Source: JAAFIP01 sp043777795
GTDB lineage: Bacteria; Pseudomonadota; Gammaproteobacteria; Burkholderiales; Burkholderiaceae_C
Assembly (NCBI GenBank): GCA_043777795.1
Contig: JAYWHJ010000005.1
Span: 1-15,032, forward strand
Direction of reading: 5' to 3'
Length of the DNA stretch: 15,032 bases
Made by a program: the position numbers and the translations under genes. Below the pieces are notes generated by a model that had not been told where the DNA came from, ran no database searches, and worked only from the letters and a program-made list of their open reading frames with translations. Of this stretch, positions 13,989 through 15,032 are shown in pieces. The stretch's first letter is position 1; each line of letters begins with the position of its first letter.

Positions 13989-14016
13989 GGTTTATGCGGC
14001 CAATTTTAAAACCATG
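13986..14016 (-). promoter_or_regulatory. Inverted repeat covering the SRAP start codon
   Basis: CATGGTTT (13986-13993) and AAACCATG (14009-14016) are perfect 8-base inverted repeats 15 bases apart. In the SRAP messenger the downstream arm includes the AUG itself, so folding would hide the start codon. As DNA it could be an operator. No convincing -35/-10 pair was found upstream, though TTTTAAAATT lies inside the loop on this strand. Confidence 0.4.
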
Positions 14017-14095
14017 CCGTGATGTTTTAGCTTTCATTGCGCCATCCCTCTACCCTTGGTGCATTGCTGCGTAATAGATGGTATTTTTATATACG

Positions 14096-14222
14096 CACCG
14101 TCTGACGGTGTAGTGAACACCCAAAATGTCAATGCATAGACCCGTTAGGCGGTGTAGTGGGCAATCTGCCTACACCGCCAGCCGGGTCTATCCGTACCCT
14201 CTCTACACCGCCAGACGGGATA
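14096..14222. repeat. Cluster of four REP-like repeats (two direct, two inverted)
   Basis: Four copies of a unit close to CCCGTCTGGCGGTGTAG occur here: 14096-14115 and 14137-14159 on the + strand, 14170-14190 and 14203-14222 inverted. Copy 1 contains a perfect 15-base palindrome, CACCGTC-T-GACGGTG (14096-14110). Copies 2 and 3 form a 21-base inverted pair with three mismatches (TAGACCCG...GGCGGTGTAG), and copies 1 and 4 form an outer pair. The paired, GTAG-ended, GC-rich layout is like bacterial REP/BIME elements. No RAYT transposase gene is in the window. The cluster sits in the roughly 580-base stretch without an intact gene between the SRAP gene and the small ORF at 14570. Confidence 0.65.
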
Positions 14223-14353
14223 AGCGCTGCAATTTTGTATTGGCCTGTGCGGTAGGTGTGCGGGTCAATATCCATGCCATCTGTTTTGTCCAAGCTGTAC
14301 CAGCCCAGTGCAAACCATGCTGCCCGGTTAGGGCGCATACCCATGCGGGTTTC

Positions 14354-14548
14354 AATCAGCAACACCAGCTTTTTGCCTGCTTGCGCGTAGTACATGCGGT
14401 AACCCAGCCCCCAGTCAAGTCGCAGCCACCGCACGCCCTACCCTACTGGTTTGGAGTCGTCAAAATTGCAGCCTGCCATGCGTATCACTCCCACCAATAT
14501 GCGGGCTTTGGCGTGCCTGTCTGCCAGTTTGCTAAATTCGCATTTTTG
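14354..14548 (-). pseudogene. Broken RelE/HigB-type toxin gene (phage Gp49-like killer protein)
   Basis: In one frame on the - strand the sequence reads EFSKLADRHAKARI, then NFDDSKPVG, an amber codon TAG (14438-14440), then GVRWLRLDWGLGYRMYYAQ and AGKKLVLLI. This follows the known layout of RelE/HigB-family addiction toxins (DRHAKARI, GNFGD.KPVG, GVxELRxDxGPGYRVYY, LVLLLxGGDK) without any frame change. One base change (GAG to TAG) would explain the stop. The N-terminus is irregular, without a clear start codon. After LVLLI the family's GGDK end is lost and replaced by unrelated sequence (ETRMGMRPNRAAW). No antitoxin partner is recognisable. The gene is inferred to be dead; the family call rests on motif memory. 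Confidence 0.7.
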
Positions 14549-14565
14549 GGAAAACAGATTACACT
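14537..14565 (+). promoter_or_regulatory. Possible sigma70 promoter for the small ORF at 14570
   Basis: TTCGCA (14537-14542) matches four of six -35 positions and TACACT (14560-14565) four of six -10 positions, with a 17-base spacer. The -10 ends four bases before the ATG at 14570, so a transcript would be nearly leaderless or would begin inside the ORF, using the second ATG at 14573 or the one at 14603. It overlaps the N-terminal region of the broken toxin on the other strand. Confidence 0.35.
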
Positions 14566-14569
14566 CAAA

Positions 14570-14752
14570 ATGATGGAACCTAGCCCACCCCCCAAGGACA
14601 GCATGGCCTTGCCGACCAATTGGCTGGGCGAACCAATGCCGGAACACGAGCCGGTCGACCCCCCGTTGTGCTACACGCTGTTGCTGCGAGAGCATGAGAC
14701 GAAACCGCATTATTCAGCGCTGTTGCAACGCCTAGGCTGCTTGCGTCAATGA
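14570..14752 (+). CDS. Small hypothetical protein
   Basis: This is a 60-residue reading frame starting MMEPSPPPKDSMALPTNWLG and ending YSALLQRLGCLRQ before TGA at 14750-14752. It is acidic and proline-rich at first (EPMPEHEPVDPPL), then has an amphipathic stretch (CYTLLLREHETKPHYSALLQR). I recognise no family. The frame stays open upstream to about 14126, but that part is antisense to the toxin remnant and passes through the REP-like repeats, so only the part after 14570 is credible. A promoter-like sequence sits immediately before it; no clear ribosome site is seen. It may be a real small gene or chance. Confidence 0.4.
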   Translation: MMEPSPPPKDSMALPTNWLGEPMPEHEPVDPPLCYTLLLREHETKPHYSALLQRLGCLRQ

Positions 14753-14876
14753 CCCTTGCGAAACCAGACCGAAAGCCCCATACGATTGACAACGACGAGC
14801 GCCACACCGTCACACAGACACGCCAGTCATCTTAGAAAAAATCTCGTAAACCAAGTCCGGCAGAGCTACTTTATCT

Positions 14877-15032
14877 ATGGCGCATTACATCAGCAAACAG
14901 GCACAGTTTGGGCCGCTATGGCTGCAAGAAGCTGCGCATTTTCGCTATGACGATGCAGACCAGTTAACCGCCGAATGTGCAGACCTCGCTGAAGAGCTTG
15001 AACATCTGGAGATCATGGCGCTTAGCGATGAG
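14877..15032 (+). CDS. Hypothetical protein, N-terminal part (continues past window end)
   Basis: An open frame starts with ATG at 14877 and runs without a stop to the last base, giving 52 residues: MAHYISKQAQFGPLWLQEAA at the start, then HFRYDDADQLTAECADLAEE and LEHLEIMALSDE. The nearest in-frame stop upstream is TAA at 14847-14849, and ATG 14877 is the first start after it. The visible part is acidic and looks helical. Codon use (third positions rich in G/C but mixed) fits coding DNA. I do not recognise the family. There is no good ribosome site in the bases before the ATG. Confidence 0.55.
   Translation, partial: MAHYISKQAQFGPLWLQEAAHFRYDDADQLTAECADLAEELEHLEIMALSDE

Noticed and set aside
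14137..14190. Integron attC site, because copy 2 of the repeat contains GTTAGGC
   Set aside because: The other copies have GTCTGGC or GTCTGAC, no matching RYYYAAC partner is placed as in attC, and no integron integrase is present.
14096..14222. CRISPR array
   Set aside because: Only four short, imperfect units in mixed orientation, with spacers of 10-21 bases and no cas genes.
14126..14752. 208-residue + strand protein
   Set aside because: Its first two thirds run through the REP-like repeats and antisense to the toxin remnant, with Cys/His/Arg-rich shadow composition; only the part after 14570 is kept.
14756..14950. 64-residue + strand frame
   Set aside because: Low-complexity start, no ribosome site, and it overlaps in another frame the more coding-like gene starting at 14877.

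Overview
The window (15,032 bases) reads as chromosomal DNA of a betaproteobacterium of the order Burkholderiales, most likely a member of the Comamonadaceae (Rhodoferax/Curvibacter-like). This rests on the gene order rpsA-ihfB-lapA-lapB-heptose kinase-hldD, on the sequence style of the proteins, and on a palindromic repeat whose form resembles repeats I remember from that family. No database search was possible, so the taxon is an inference.

Positions 1-4534 (+ strand) hold the end of rpsA (ribosomal protein S1), ihfB (IHF beta subunit), lapA and lapB (control of LPS synthesis through LpxC turnover), the heptose-7-phosphate kinase rfaE1 and the ADP-heptose epimerase hldD. Positions 4596-8377 (- strand) form a tight operon: a phosphomannomutase/phosphoglucomutase, waaC (heptosyltransferase I) and waaA (Kdo transferase). 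The two convergent groups together make activated heptose, attach Kdo and the first heptose to lipid A, and balance LPS output.

Positions 8619-10718 (+) carry an alkylation-repair pair: a 508-residue Ada-AraC-AlkA fusion glycosylase and the methyltransferase ogt. An EamA-type transporter follows (10798-11676), then on the - strand a short Hsp70-family protein (11743-13005) and a SRAP-family abasic-site protein (13269-13988). The 263-base gap between those two holds a terminator hairpin, a short tandem repeat, and a sigma70-like promoter followed by a second hairpin. From 14000 to the end the DNA looks like accessory or decayed sequence: a cluster of four REP-like repeats, a broken RelE/HigB-type toxin gene with an internal amber codon, a small unknown ORF with a plausible promoter, and the start of an unknown gene cut by the window end.

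The most unusual signal is a dispersed palindromic element of about 50-65 bases present in four diverged copies between 5171 and 10190, all in the same orientation. Three copies lie in frame inside coding sequence (waaA, waaC, Ada-AlkA) and add peptide segments; the fourth supplies the stop codon of the glycosylase gene and the entire spacer before ogt. The pattern resembles the protein-inserted Rickettsia palindromic elements.
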